Notes under the pieces: model-generated
What the model saw: the letters and a program-made list of their open reading frames with translations, nothing else
Told to the model about the DNA's origin: nothing
Databases searched by the model: none
Shown here: positions 45,816 to 55,551 of the stretch, one piece after another
How positions within the stretch are numbered: position 1 is the stretch's first letter
How the letters are laid out: each line of letters begins with the position of its first letter
Position numbers and translations under genes: made by a program
NCBI GenBank assembly: GCA_002682825.1
Contig: NOKP01000036.1
Coordinates: forward strand, 310,001 to 374,000
Length of the DNA: 64,000 bases
Source: Neonectria sp. B-13
Lineage: Eukaryota > Ascomycota > Sordariomycetes > Hypocreales > Nectriaceae
Direction of reading: 5' to 3'

Positions 45816-46908
45816 GGCGATGTCTTCGATGGTTTTGGACGGCAAGGAATAGCTCTATACCCTGATTATTACTTAGTCAAATTGGTCAAGTTCAACTGGA
45901 ATTGACCTGGTCGCTTGGACCCAGAGCCTCCACGGTGTAGGCCTGTTTCGATTGTCCTCTACCACGTGAAACCTTGGGCAATGTCAACAAGCTGACAGAA
46001 TATTCATGTTACGATTGTTGGATGCTTCTCTGCTTGGTGTCAGCCACGGGGTCGACCTCAACCACTAATATCTGGATTCGAAAAAGAGCATATGTCTCAG
46101 TCAAGACTTGCGAATTGAATCGACAGAGCAGATTCGTTGACACAAATTTTTCATCGGCATCACATGTAGTTGCGCTTAGCACATGCGGGCTTTTTGCGAA
46201 AAATCGTCATACGATTACTGATGTCTGAAATCCACCTCGCAAGGCTGAGTAAGGCGAAGCTGAACTCTCAACAGATCGACGCCAAGACCATGACAGCATA
46301 GATGGGGGAGCAGTACGCTCGGCAGCGGCACATGTGACTGGATCAGGCTAGTCAAATCTCACTGAAACTTGCATCAGTCACGTTGGAGAGATTGTCGACG
46401 TTACTTCCATGTAAGCTGGAACTGCCAAGGTAATAATATTTATGGACCGCTCCATCTCAATCTTCCTTCTGGTTATAATTAACCATTCAGCGACTAGGAA
46501 GAGGACGAACATGCTGATCACGACATAGTGGAAGAATGCGCAAGGGCTGCATGGTACAATCACAGGCGAGGCTAAGCATCTTGGCATGCTTTTGTTTAAC
46601 CACATGGCTCAATCAAGAGTCTCGGACAACTGTTTACGTACCGCTCGATTGCCCCTGTTTCAGCTCTGCCAGCATAGATTGATAATTGTACCAAGGCACA
46701 GTTGGCTCGCTGACAGTCATTTCCTTTGTGGCGGCTGATTCACTGCCTCCATGGTCCTTGGCACACGGCGAGCTACTACAAGAATGATGTCAGGATGCAG
46801 ACCGAACATATCGCCCACAGCATTGAAGACGCAGAGCTAGGAATATAAAAGAAGGAAGATAAGTACAAATAATAGAGGTCTTTTCACATACCATCTTACT
46901 TAGTAACC
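45816..46908. other. Intergenic region with possible membrane-protein fragments
   Basis: About 1.1 kb. A minus-strand frame at 46378-46605 encodes 75 residues with one strong hydrophobic helix (VVISMFVLFLVAEWLII). Another open minus-strand stretch at about 46635-46790 could be an upstream exon. I could not join them in phase or recognise a family, so I leave them as possible relics. Confidence 0.3.
46844..46850 (+). promoter_or_regulatory. TATA box candidate for the first esterase gene
   Basis: TATAAAA, 65 nt upstream of the start codon at 46909. Confidence 0.5.
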
Positions 46909-48569
46909 ATGCATTCGCTGATATTCCATGCTCTGGCCTTCCATGCCGTTGTGGCTCTCTCAGCTCCATGCAATGGGACAGACATTCGTCCTACTGCGAC
47001 TATCGACTGTGGCGCTGTAGTCGGAACTACTACTTCGCTTCCTTCATCCACAGTCACTGTCAACAAGTTTCTCGGAATTCCGTTCGGTAGTGTCCCTGTC
47101 CGCTTTGGTCCTCCACAGCCACCTCCGCCATTGGAATCCACATACGACGCTTCCGAATACAAGCCCGGCTGTATTCAAAAGTTCAACTACCCCGAGTCTG
47201 AGCGCAACCGGTCGATCGAGTGGTACAACACACCCGGGCCCCCGGCTGGCGAGAGCGAGGATTGTTTGAACCTCAACATCTTTGCGCCAGCAGCTGCGCC
47301 GGATCGTCCTAAAGCTGTGCTCTTCTGGATATTCGGTGGAGGCTTCAACCAAGGGTCTGGGTCGCTGCCTCTTTACGATGGGACTAGCTTTGCTACCAAC
47401 CACGATGTCGTGGTGGTTACTATCAACTATCGACTCAATATATTTGGCTTTCCAGGATCACCCGATCTTCCTGAAGGAGAAAAGAACTTGGGGTGCGTAT
47501 GTGCCTAATCTGGGAATCTGCAGAACTAATCTCAGCACACAGGTGGCTTGATCAACGTCTCGCCTTGGATTGGGTCCAGCATAACATCGCTGCCTTCGGC
47601 GGAGATCCAGGCAGAGTAACAATCATGGGAGAGAGTTCCGGTGCGGGGAGTGTTGACGCTCTTGTTACGTGTCCTCCAGACCCCACGCCCTTTTACGCCG
47701 CCATCATGCAATCTGGCCAAGCCACTATCATTGCTACCGATAATTCCACAGCCGTCTCATGGAGTATCGTAGCCAGAGCACTCAACTGTTCTTCTCACAA
47801 CGAGCTTGAATGCGTCCGTGCAGTACCCCCATTGGAGCTCAAAAATCTCATCGAAAGACTAAAGCTTCAGTTCGGTCAAGTTCGGGACGGCGGTGCTACG
47901 TGGGCAGACTCGCCACGCAAAGACCGACTTTTATCCACTGATGAAAAATCCCGTATTGCCCGTGTTCCTGTTCTAATCGGCAGTAACGCTGACGAGGGGA
48001 GGAACTACGCCTTCGGGTACAAGGATGCTAAAGAATACATCAGCACGTCACTGCCGGGAGGTACCGAGGAGCAAACCGAGATGCTACTTGCTGCATACCC
48101 GATTGGCGCACCAGGAATCTCAAACGAATTCGATCGCATCGCCAAAATCTTCACCGAGGTTTCCTTCCACTGTCCGGCCAAGGTCGTCAGCGAAGAGAGT
48201 GCGGCAGTGGGCATCAACACCTGGCGATACTACTTCAACGCGAGCTTCCCGAACTCAGAGTTATTCAAGGGAAGTGGAGCAAACCACATCGCCGAGATTC
48301 GTCCCGTATTTGGTACGTTCCTAAACGAAGGAGCTACGGACTTCCAGGTGGACGTTAGCAAAACCATGCAAGAAACATGGGCAAGATTTGCAAAGGATCC
48401 AAATTGCGGCCCAGGATGGGCAGCAGTGCCCCGTCTCGCTGTGTTTGGCGGCGGTGCGAGGGCTGGTATGAGTGATACAGGAAGGGAGGCCTTGACAATT
48501 GGTAATGCCTCGGATGTAGACCAAAGGTGTCAGTTGTATCAGGCATTGTATGATGGTGCAAGCAATTAG
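46909..48569 (+). CDS. Secreted type-B carboxylesterase/lipase
   Basis: Two exons, 46909-47492 and 47543-48569, giving 536 residues. The intron restores NLGWLDQRLALDWV, a family hallmark. A signal peptide covers about the first 20 residues (ending near VALSAP). The oxyanion-hole region is FWIFGGGFNQGSG near residue 143. The nucleophile elbow is GESSGAGS (Ser226); most relatives have GESAG. The acid residue is in SNADEGRNYAF near 345, and the probable catalytic His is in the ANHIAEI segment near 430. EDCLNLNIFAP near 120 is another family motif. It belongs to the alpha/beta-hydrolase cholinesterase/lipase group; the substrate cannot be told. Several N-glycosylation sequons support secretion. 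Confidence 0.9.
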
Positions 48570-49069
48570 GAGTAAGTAGACGTTAAGGATCCGTGTATTG
48601 GGCAGTATTCAGAGTTAAAGTTAGCATTGCTACCGAGTTGAATATACTGAGGGTTGTTGAACTTATTGCCATAAGTAGTGAGACGTTGAGCGATGTTGCT
48701 TGACTTACATGTTAGTTGTCCGTCATTAGCGCTTCACATGACTCCTGTCGACGTCTTCAAACACCTTGATCTATTGTTTCGAGTATGAGTGAGATTATAA
48801 TAGGTAATCGTTAGATCATGGTCAGAAATACGCGTGGGCCGGGGTGGGTATCTAGACGTCAGCTGTCACCAATGGGTAAACTGACTGGCTGGGTTATCTA
48901 GACTCATGAAAAGCCGCATTTGTATCACTCTGTCTCAATGGAACGATCAGCATGTGCTGCGGAAACGTGACACCTACAAGTGTAGTGATAGAAGAACTCA
49001 GTTCGAGATGATTGCTGCTGTGTCCTCTCCAGAGGCTCTATCTAAGCTGGAATATTGCCATCTCACAGT
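48570..49069. other. Intergenic region between esterase and 5S genes
   Basis: 500 bp with no gene seen. A small frame at 48906-49121 runs into the 5S gene and is spurious. Confidence 0.4.
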
Positions 49070-49188
49070 ACATACGACCATACCCACTAGAAAATACGGG
49101 ATCCCGTCCGCTCTCCCTTAGTCAAGCTGGTGAGGGGCGAACTAGTACTCGGGTCGGTGACGACCGGGGAATCCTCGCTGTTGTATGT
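49070..49188 (+). rRNA. 5S ribosomal RNA (isotype A)
   Basis: Exactly 119 nt with complementary ends (ACATACGAC and GTTGTATGT), the GATCCCGTCCGCTC core and the GGTCGGTGACGACC internal promoter region. It differs from isotype B at 11 sites, most of them in the two strands of helix II, where it has CCCACTAG pairing with CTGGTGAGG. A T-run follows directly. Confidence 0.93.
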
Positions 49189-49193
49189 TTTTT
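49188..49193 (+). terminator. RNA polymerase III T-run after 5S isotype A
   Basis: Six consecutive T beginning at the last base of the mature 5S. Confidence 0.75.
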
Positions 49194-49252
49194 GGCCTTT
49201 TGTAGAACATTCTCTGTGGGCTCTGATAAGCTGTGCTATCGCCACGTCTCAT

Positions 49253-49371
49253 ACATACGACCATAGCTCTTAGAAAATACGGGATCCCGTCCGCTCTCCC
49301 TTAGTCAAGCTGAGAAGCGGTGAATTAGTACTCGGGTCGGTGACGACCGGGGAATCCTCACTGTTGTATGT
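49253..49371 (+). rRNA. 5S ribosomal RNA (isotype B)
   Basis: 119 nt, identical at every position to the minus-strand gene at 11516-11634. Helix II reads GCTCTTAG pairing with CTGAGAAGC, keeping the bulged A seen in isotype A. It lies 64 nt downstream of the isotype A gene, in the same direction. Confidence 0.93.
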
Positions 49372-49372
49372 C

Positions 49373-49379
49373 TTTTTTT
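49373..49379 (+). terminator. RNA polymerase III T-run after 5S isotype B
   Basis: Seven consecutive T starting 2 nt after the 5S 3' end. Confidence 0.75.
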
Positions 49380-49542
49380 GTCTTTTGACTTACTTTTTGG
49401 TCTGTTCTCTTCTTGATGTCTTTGGTCATCAGGCGATACCGATTCCCTTTTAATCGAAATAGACGAGGAACGGCTGCGGTCGCATCTTTTTACACCTTAA
49501 GCTAAACCTCATTCAATTCACAATGCTACTTTATCTTTCTTT

Positions 49543-50043
49543 TTAGGAAGCCGCGGCGATTGCACCGAAGTCCGAAGCATCCTCATTGGCTCCACTGTTG
49601 TCAGCTTTTAGCTGTAGAGCAATGGCAATGCAAGATCCGGCCATAGGGTAACGCCGGGAAAGATACACGCAGAAGGGCAGTCCTGGGTGGTTGTACAACA
49701 AACCCTCGGCCCATCCTCTGTCATCACTGTCATTAACGCCTCCATTGTCATCGAGGTACTGGCTTGTGGACGAATGCACGCATTTGCCTCGATGTCTGAA
49801 GACAGCATGCCAGTTGCCGACTCCACTGACGTTCATAGCGAGACGTGGATCGGCATTACCGACATCAGCCTCCGTCGCAGACTGCAAAATCGAATCAACC
49901 AAAGAGAAAGCAGTGAGACCTGCCCCTTGTGATTCAGAGCATCCGTGTGCTTGCCAGTGCCTGACTGACGGACTTAAGGACGGAGAAGGCTTGCAGACCG
50001 ACAGGCGACAAGGGACGCACAGGGCGCAGGACAGGGTTCCCAT
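49543..50043 (-). CDS. Possible small Cys-containing protein, unknown
   Basis: A frame of 166 codons from the ATG at 50043, with five cysteines in the first 30 residues and a few later ones. It ends in a hydrophilic tail rich in Asn, Asp and Ala. The N-terminus is only weakly like a signal peptide. Codon use in the second half looks coding, but no domain is recognised and introns cannot be excluded. It is divergent from the transcription-factor-like gene at 50200. It could be a chance frame. Confidence 0.35.
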   Translation of the reverse strand: MGTLSCALCVPCRLSVCKPSPSLSPSVRHWQAHGCSESQGAGLTAFSLVDSILQSATEADVGNADPRLAMNVSGVGNWHAVFRHRGKCVHSSTSQYLDDNGGVNDSDDRGWAEGLLYNHPGLPFCVYLSRRYPMAGSCIAIALQLKADNSGANEDASDFGAIAAAS

Positions 50044-50199
50044 AGCCAACTACGCGAGAGTGCTCCACGGCCGATCGTGCCAAAGGCTTGTGATGACTAT
50101 GCATTGTTGAGAGGCGCTTCCTCCTCTGGGCACGATCTGTCCGAGACCCTTGCTAGTAGAGCCAGCGATAGCCAAGGCGCAAGTACAGGAGATGTGGAG

Positions 50200-51515
50200 A
50201 TGTTGGCATCAAGCTTTCCCCATGACAACGCTCAAGATATTGTGGCTCTTTCTCGATGCTTCAGCCATGTTCCCAGATCTCCAAACATCAATATTCTCCT
50301 TGAGCCGGTGTCATGTGTTGCCGATGCTCAGAGAATATGGCACTATGGTACGGCTTGGCTTCCCTTGTGAGACGCCCCTGTTCTGACTCACAACTATCCA
50401 CAGCGTTGACTATGCTCTTACCGACCCTTGGAGTAAAGACCCTGGAAGGAGAGCCACTGCCGAGAGCTCTATACCGCTCTGCCACATTGGAACCCGCCGT
50501 CTTCTACGCCACCCTCGTTGGTGGCGCCGTCCAACGTCTGACCCTGACGCAGTCGCCGGAGGACGCGCGAGTCCTGTGGATTGCGCAAACCAAGACAGCA
50601 GAGGCAGTGCGCGAGTCATTGGCCAAGGGTTCAATCACAGATGGGACCTTGTTTGCTATTATGGCTCTAGCCTTGAAATACAATGATACGTCCACACCAG
50701 TGCCCGTGGGTCACAATCAACCGAATGGCTTCTTGTCGCCAGTCCGCGGCGTCGGCGGCCTCGACTGGCTAGGACATCTTCGGTTCGACTATACATATGC
50801 ATCGATGTGGATTCAACTCCTCCGCGATCGACTAGCTGCCGGCTTGAGTCTCCCCGGGCTGACCGATTACCTACAGCTATCGGATCTCTACCGAGCAAGT
50901 TTGACACTGACGCAGCCAGAAATGGAGCTGTACACCGCCATCTCCCGAGACAGTGACCCCATTCGCTTGTCGAGCTTGTGGAGAGCCGATGGCTTTCACA
51001 TCCATGATGTGCTCAATGCAGTCGTCACGGACATGTGGGTGTGCTGCCAGCTGATCGAGCAGATGTCGCACCAACGTGACCTGAACTATTTTATTCGCCG
51101 TCGCAATGAGATGCAGCACCACCTTCTGTGTCTTCCGCCTGATCAAGACAAGGTAGAGCTGCTTGCAGTCATGGTTTTCAGCTACGGTGTCATATTTCCA
51201 ATCTCTGACCCATGGCCGCTCACTCATCTCACAAAGAAACTGTGCTTTGAGATCCTCGGTCTATCCAGTTTGGCTGGCACGAGAAGACTTTTCCTACTTT
51301 GGGCCTCGGTTATCGGTGGTATTTCAGCTTGGGGAGGAGAGCTACAGGAAACCTACACGCTACTTGTTGCAAAACATGCAAAGTCCCTCGGGATAGTGGA
51401 CTGGGACCAGGTCGTGCAGATCCTGGATAAATTTCTCTGGCTGAATGCGGCGTGTGACGCTGGTGGGCGGCTAGTTTGGAACAGGGCTCTGATGCATATG
51501 GAAGTGACTGTATAG
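50200..51515 (+). CDS. Fungal transcription-factor-like protein without zinc cluster
   Basis: The second exon, 50404-51515, is well supported. The intron 50348-50403 (GTACGG donor, CCACAG acceptor) joins it in phase to an upstream exon that is open from 49978; I use the first ATG at 50200, giving 419 residues, but the true start may lie in a further exon. The protein is helical and hydrophobic in pattern (LWIAQTKTAEAVRESLA, LRFDYTYASMWIQLLRDRLA, KSLGIVDWDQVVQILDKFLW), like the middle and C-terminal regulatory region of Zn2Cys6 factors (fungal-specific transcription-factor domain). No Cys6 cluster was found upstream. It may be a truncated regulator, or one whose DNA-binding exon I missed. Confidence 0.6.
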
Positions 51516-52912
51516 TTTGACAGGAACAGCCCTGTCCAGGTCAGTAATTGAGTTGCATGGCTCTTTGGTGTCTTAAAGGGTACAAAGTTTCATTATTGAC
51601 AATGGTTTGTTTTATTTATCGACAACGTCTCATCTCATTTTGGTCATGAGGCCAGGTCGTCCATTTAGCCTACCTTCTACTTATTTATCCGGAATGATAC
51701 TGTCCAAAGGCATTAATGGTATTTTCCCCTTGCGTCTTGGGCTATTGGTGATACGTGACTTATGGATAAACTTGGGCGCACTAAAATATATTTTCTTTTC
51801 TAGAATGAGTTTGTGTTGTTTCGAGCTAAGGTTAAGACGAGTTTGAGTGATGCCGCTGGCACTGATAGGTGTGCAAATAGATGGCAAGAAGGTAGCAGCA
51901 TATGCTCACAGCTCGTAACTTGCCAAGGAAGAAAGCCTAATTCATGGGCACCCCACAAGATATCGCTGGAAGGTTAGTTAGAAGATAGAAGACAGAATGA
52001 TGACATTTGCAGGGTAGCTCCAAGCATGCAGTTGTAGTCTCCACAAGGGCTTTGCAGCGACCTGTTCTGAAGGCGTAAATGCGTTCACCTTCGGCTCGCT
52101 AATACAACTATCGGAATGCAGCTTAGGTCCTATCAATAATCAAAGCGTATCTACAAGGAACTTTTACTCACGGCATATTTTCTGATCAACTGAAGAAGTG
52201 CATAAAAGAGGAGTGGCAATGGTGATTTATCCTTCTTGAAGAGAATTCCCCAGAACTCCAACTCTCCAACTGCTCAATTAGAGTCTCTTCCGCAGGTTCT
52301 TTATTGTGTTCCAAACCGGAAAACCTAGCAATCTAACTAAAATTCAAGTCGATCGGTTGGAAACTTTTGCCCTATTCCGAGACTAGGTCTAACAAAGCAC
52401 CTATCTATAAGGCAGCAATGGATACTTCTTCTAGATGTCTGCTGACATGGGCAATAAATGTGTACGCCTCAGTTTCCATTGTGCATACATTACAGCGAGC
52501 TGGCTGGCTGGACAAAGAACCCTGCTAGGAAGGGGGTATCAGGACATTGTGCAGAAGTATATGCAGTGTAACTTTGGCCATGGCACGGCTCTATCCCGAA
52601 ATGGGCTTCAAACTGCTGTGTACAATAACGTTGTTCGTCTGCTCGAGGGTTTGGTGATAATATTAGATGTTACTCGTAAGTTAGGCCAAGATATTGTAGG
52701 AATAGCTTCTTTTCAATCAAACAGCGACAACGAATTGCTCCGATTTATTGACAAACATACTGAGAGAGTGGGAGCTCAATCATACAACTGATCAGCGAAG
52801 AGATAAATATCATTACTATTACTATTAAAGTTATAAATCTAGGCACTATTTGCGTGTAGTAAGTCCCTCCCAGTACCGCCCATACCTCATAAATTACTTG
52901 TTGCCTTGTTAA
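51516..52912. other. Intergenic region with one orphan frame
   Basis: About 1.4 kb. A plus-strand frame at 52435-52791 (118 residues) contains a stretch faintly reminiscent of ankyrin-type repeats (NGLQTAVYNNVVRLLEG), but too weak to call. Otherwise nothing was recognised. AT content rises near 52800. Confidence 0.3.
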
Positions 52913-53842
52913 TTAGCTCCTCCTTTTTTCCGTTTGGAAAGTTTTACGGGTTCCTCTGATCCTGCCGTGGTAGTTCGATCTCTGGTTGTTGTGCCATGTT
53001 TCTTCTCTTCCTTTTCTTGTCTGACTCATAACAGCACCAAAACAACATCCCAAACACAGGAAGAACACCCCGATGCTAACTCCAATTACTATCTGAACGA
53101 ATTGCTTCAAGCCGTCCAGCGTCGGGTCGGTCTCCTCCCTCGTCGGCTCCGGTGTCGGCGTCACCGGCCATGATCCGCCCATCCGGGGGAAAAGACTGTT
53201 TGGAACGCATGTCGTCCCATCTTTGTCAACGACGAATGATATGGTGACAGCAGCAGCCAGAAGGAGGTCAGTCTTTGGATTGAAGTCCACGGTCTTGGAA
53301 ACTTTGGTCGTTTCAACCGCCCCTCCAGGGCGAGTAGTCTCCGACCATGCGGAAACGGTTAGTGTCCATGGCGCGCGGCCTGGGAACCGAGGGTTTGAAG
53401 CGATGTATATTGTATGAGCCTTAGTAGCAGGGTTGCCTCTTTGATCCTGCAATGTAGCTGTTCCGTAGTAGAAGTCATAGGTTCTGGGATTCATGGAGTC
53501 AACAGGATGCACGAAGACTGATAATCTCTCTATGACACTCACGTTGGGCAACATGCCACTAGCCTTGTATCAGAAGATGTCGTCGTGTCCACAGGAGTGT
53601 ATTCCTCAGGACATTGCGTAGCGGGATGACGGATTCCCGGAGTGCAAGGATTTCCCGGGATTATCGTGTAATTGGGGTTGAGGCCTTCATAATCAAGGTT
53701 GAAGTAATTGCAAGTCTGTTCTTCGCTAGAGCTGATGTAGCACCAGTCCTTCTTGTACCAGATATTCGTGGTATTGAGGTATCCCGGTGGCGGAGTAAAA
53801 TGCGGAACCTGTGAACGTGGTGATTGACGTTGGTGGAGCCAT
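52913..53842 (-). pseudogene. Single-pass membrane protein gene with a probable one-base frameshift
   Basis: An ATG at 53842 opens a frame reading MAPPTSITTFTGS that soon stops, while the next frame reads FTPPPGYLNTTNIWYKKDW and continues far. The switch falls at a four-base homopolymer (53797-53800); removing one base would join both. Downstream, an intron at 53542-53484 (59 nt) leads into the last exon 53483-52913. The product would have a Cys-containing ectodomain (WCYISS, QTCNYF, CPEEY, ACCPT), a Ser/Thr/Pro part, one transmembrane helix near the end (FVQIVIGVSIGVFFLCLGCCF) and a basic cytosolic tail, the layout of fungal wall-sensor-like membrane proteins. The single lesion could be a sequencing error or an unusual start exon, so functional status is open. 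Confidence 0.6.
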
Positions 53843-55551
53843 CTCGTAGTCTACTCATTACCCGGCCTTGGGGTCACAAAAGAAAGTGATTTAAAGGTCT
53901 AATCCCATTTTATCGCATCGGTCTGAAACCATATTATTGAGAAGTGTAATACCGCGTCCTTACGAAAGTCTGTAAGGCAAATTTCATGGTCTAAACGAGT
54001 AACCGCCGAGGTTCAGCTGACAGGGGTAGCATAACCACCCCGCCACTCTATTGCATAAATACGAAATACGACGTCTTACTAGTGGTCATAAGGCTCTGTT
54101 CAGTCAAATGGGCGAGCACCAAGGGGGCCTCGGTTAGAGGAACCGGGGGTTGAGCTGCCATTTCTTTTAACCGAGACAGACTTGACGGGGCTGAGTGAGG
54201 TATTGCATGACGTACGCTACCATTGGGGGTTTTGGATGTTCAACCACATCCCCTCAGCCGAGCCGCCCTTGTTCTGTACGATAAGTTATGGACAGAGCCG
54301 AGCTTCCAGATGCAGTTATGACCCGTTGAGTCGGCTGGGGCACATGCATGGAAATGGAAACGACTACATCACTCACTTCACATTCCCCGGAGGCCTCACA
54401 GTTTGTTAATGAACTGAACCGACCATTTCGGATAGTCTCTATTGGCCAGGTGTACATACTGCACATTCAGGGCCGTGTTTCGTTCAGCAGTTGATGTAAT
54501 CTTGAATAAAATCTAACAGCGGCCTGATGTGTCTGTTGTCCCACTGGTCGTGTCCACAGAGCCGTGGGTCGAATAAGAACGTCATCCTCATGGGCCTCGT
54601 TCATGATCTTGAAGCAGGTATATATTCCCAAAATTGGAGATTCAACTGATCAGGTAGTGACTGGATTGAAGGGAAGATTCAAGAGGATACGTCCTGCTTT
54701 GTGGGTATATATATGTAGTCCCTCCATTCCACGGCTTCATCATATCGCCGTCGTTGAACTCAAAACGTCAACCAACTACTCTGTGTTTACACAAGGACGT
54801 TATTACAGAGAATATCACGATTAGTAACAACTTGCGGAGTAATGATTGTCCATTCCTCCACTTGAAATGAAGAAAGAGACGAGCTTGGCCAAATTGAGGT
54901 ACGTATTCTCAGGGACTTATGCTTAACTGTTGAGCTTATTTGCAGGGGAACGATTGCTCGCTAACATAGCAGGCCCACTTAAGGCTCTACGCTGCTCAGA
55001 TGAGCAGATAAAGTCGGCTTCAAGCCGCGCCTTTCTTTGGTAGAATGCAAGGCACTTTCTACCCTCACTATTGATGCTACATTGTGGAAGGAGCGTACCG
55101 TCTGAAATTGACTTGATTTGCCGCCTAGAGCTATCTCGCGTAGTTAAGAATGGTATTTTCCATAGCAACAGCAACCCTATAACGCCTTTTATACTTTAGC
55201 TTGTCTGAGTTTTTACAAGAGATTCCTTGATGAACTTGTAACGCGTCGCTTGAGTTTCTTCTGTAGTGCCAATACACTCGGAGAAGAAAGTCAATTGTAC
55301 CAAAATCTATTTCCGTTTCCTGAGCAGAGTTTGGGCCGCTCTAAGCTGAGTTGAAGCTGAGTGAACCGAACTTCAGGCTGAGACCAGGCTGAGACCAGGC
55401 TGAGACCGGGCTGAGGGCCTGAGGCTGACCCGACCAATCAGTCTTCCTCGACAGCTGTCATCCATTGCGGGGTTTTATCTGGAGCTCTTCCAGGAAACAA
55501 TCTGGTCAAGAGTCTGAAGTCAACTAGTCCAGAACGGCAACAATTCGAGTC
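53843..55551. other. Long intergenic region before the second HET gene
   Basis: About 1.7 kb. Short frames at 54182-54824 and 54923-55174 carry no domain. Contains the small tandem repeat at 55375. No RNA gene was recognised. Confidence 0.35.
55375..55418. repeat. Short tandem repeat, 11-bp unit
   Basis: Three perfect copies of AGGCTGAGACC (55375-55407) followed by a degenerate copy, in a wider stretch rich in GCTGAG. It lies about 150 bp upstream of the HET gene. Confidence 0.85.

Noticed and set aside
46378..46790. Two minus-strand open stretches that might be exons of a membrane protein
   Set aside because: No splice pair joined them in phase and no family was recognised.
52435..52791. 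118-codon frame resembling a single ankyrin-type repeat
   Set aside because: The resemblance is limited to a dozen residues and is not periodic.
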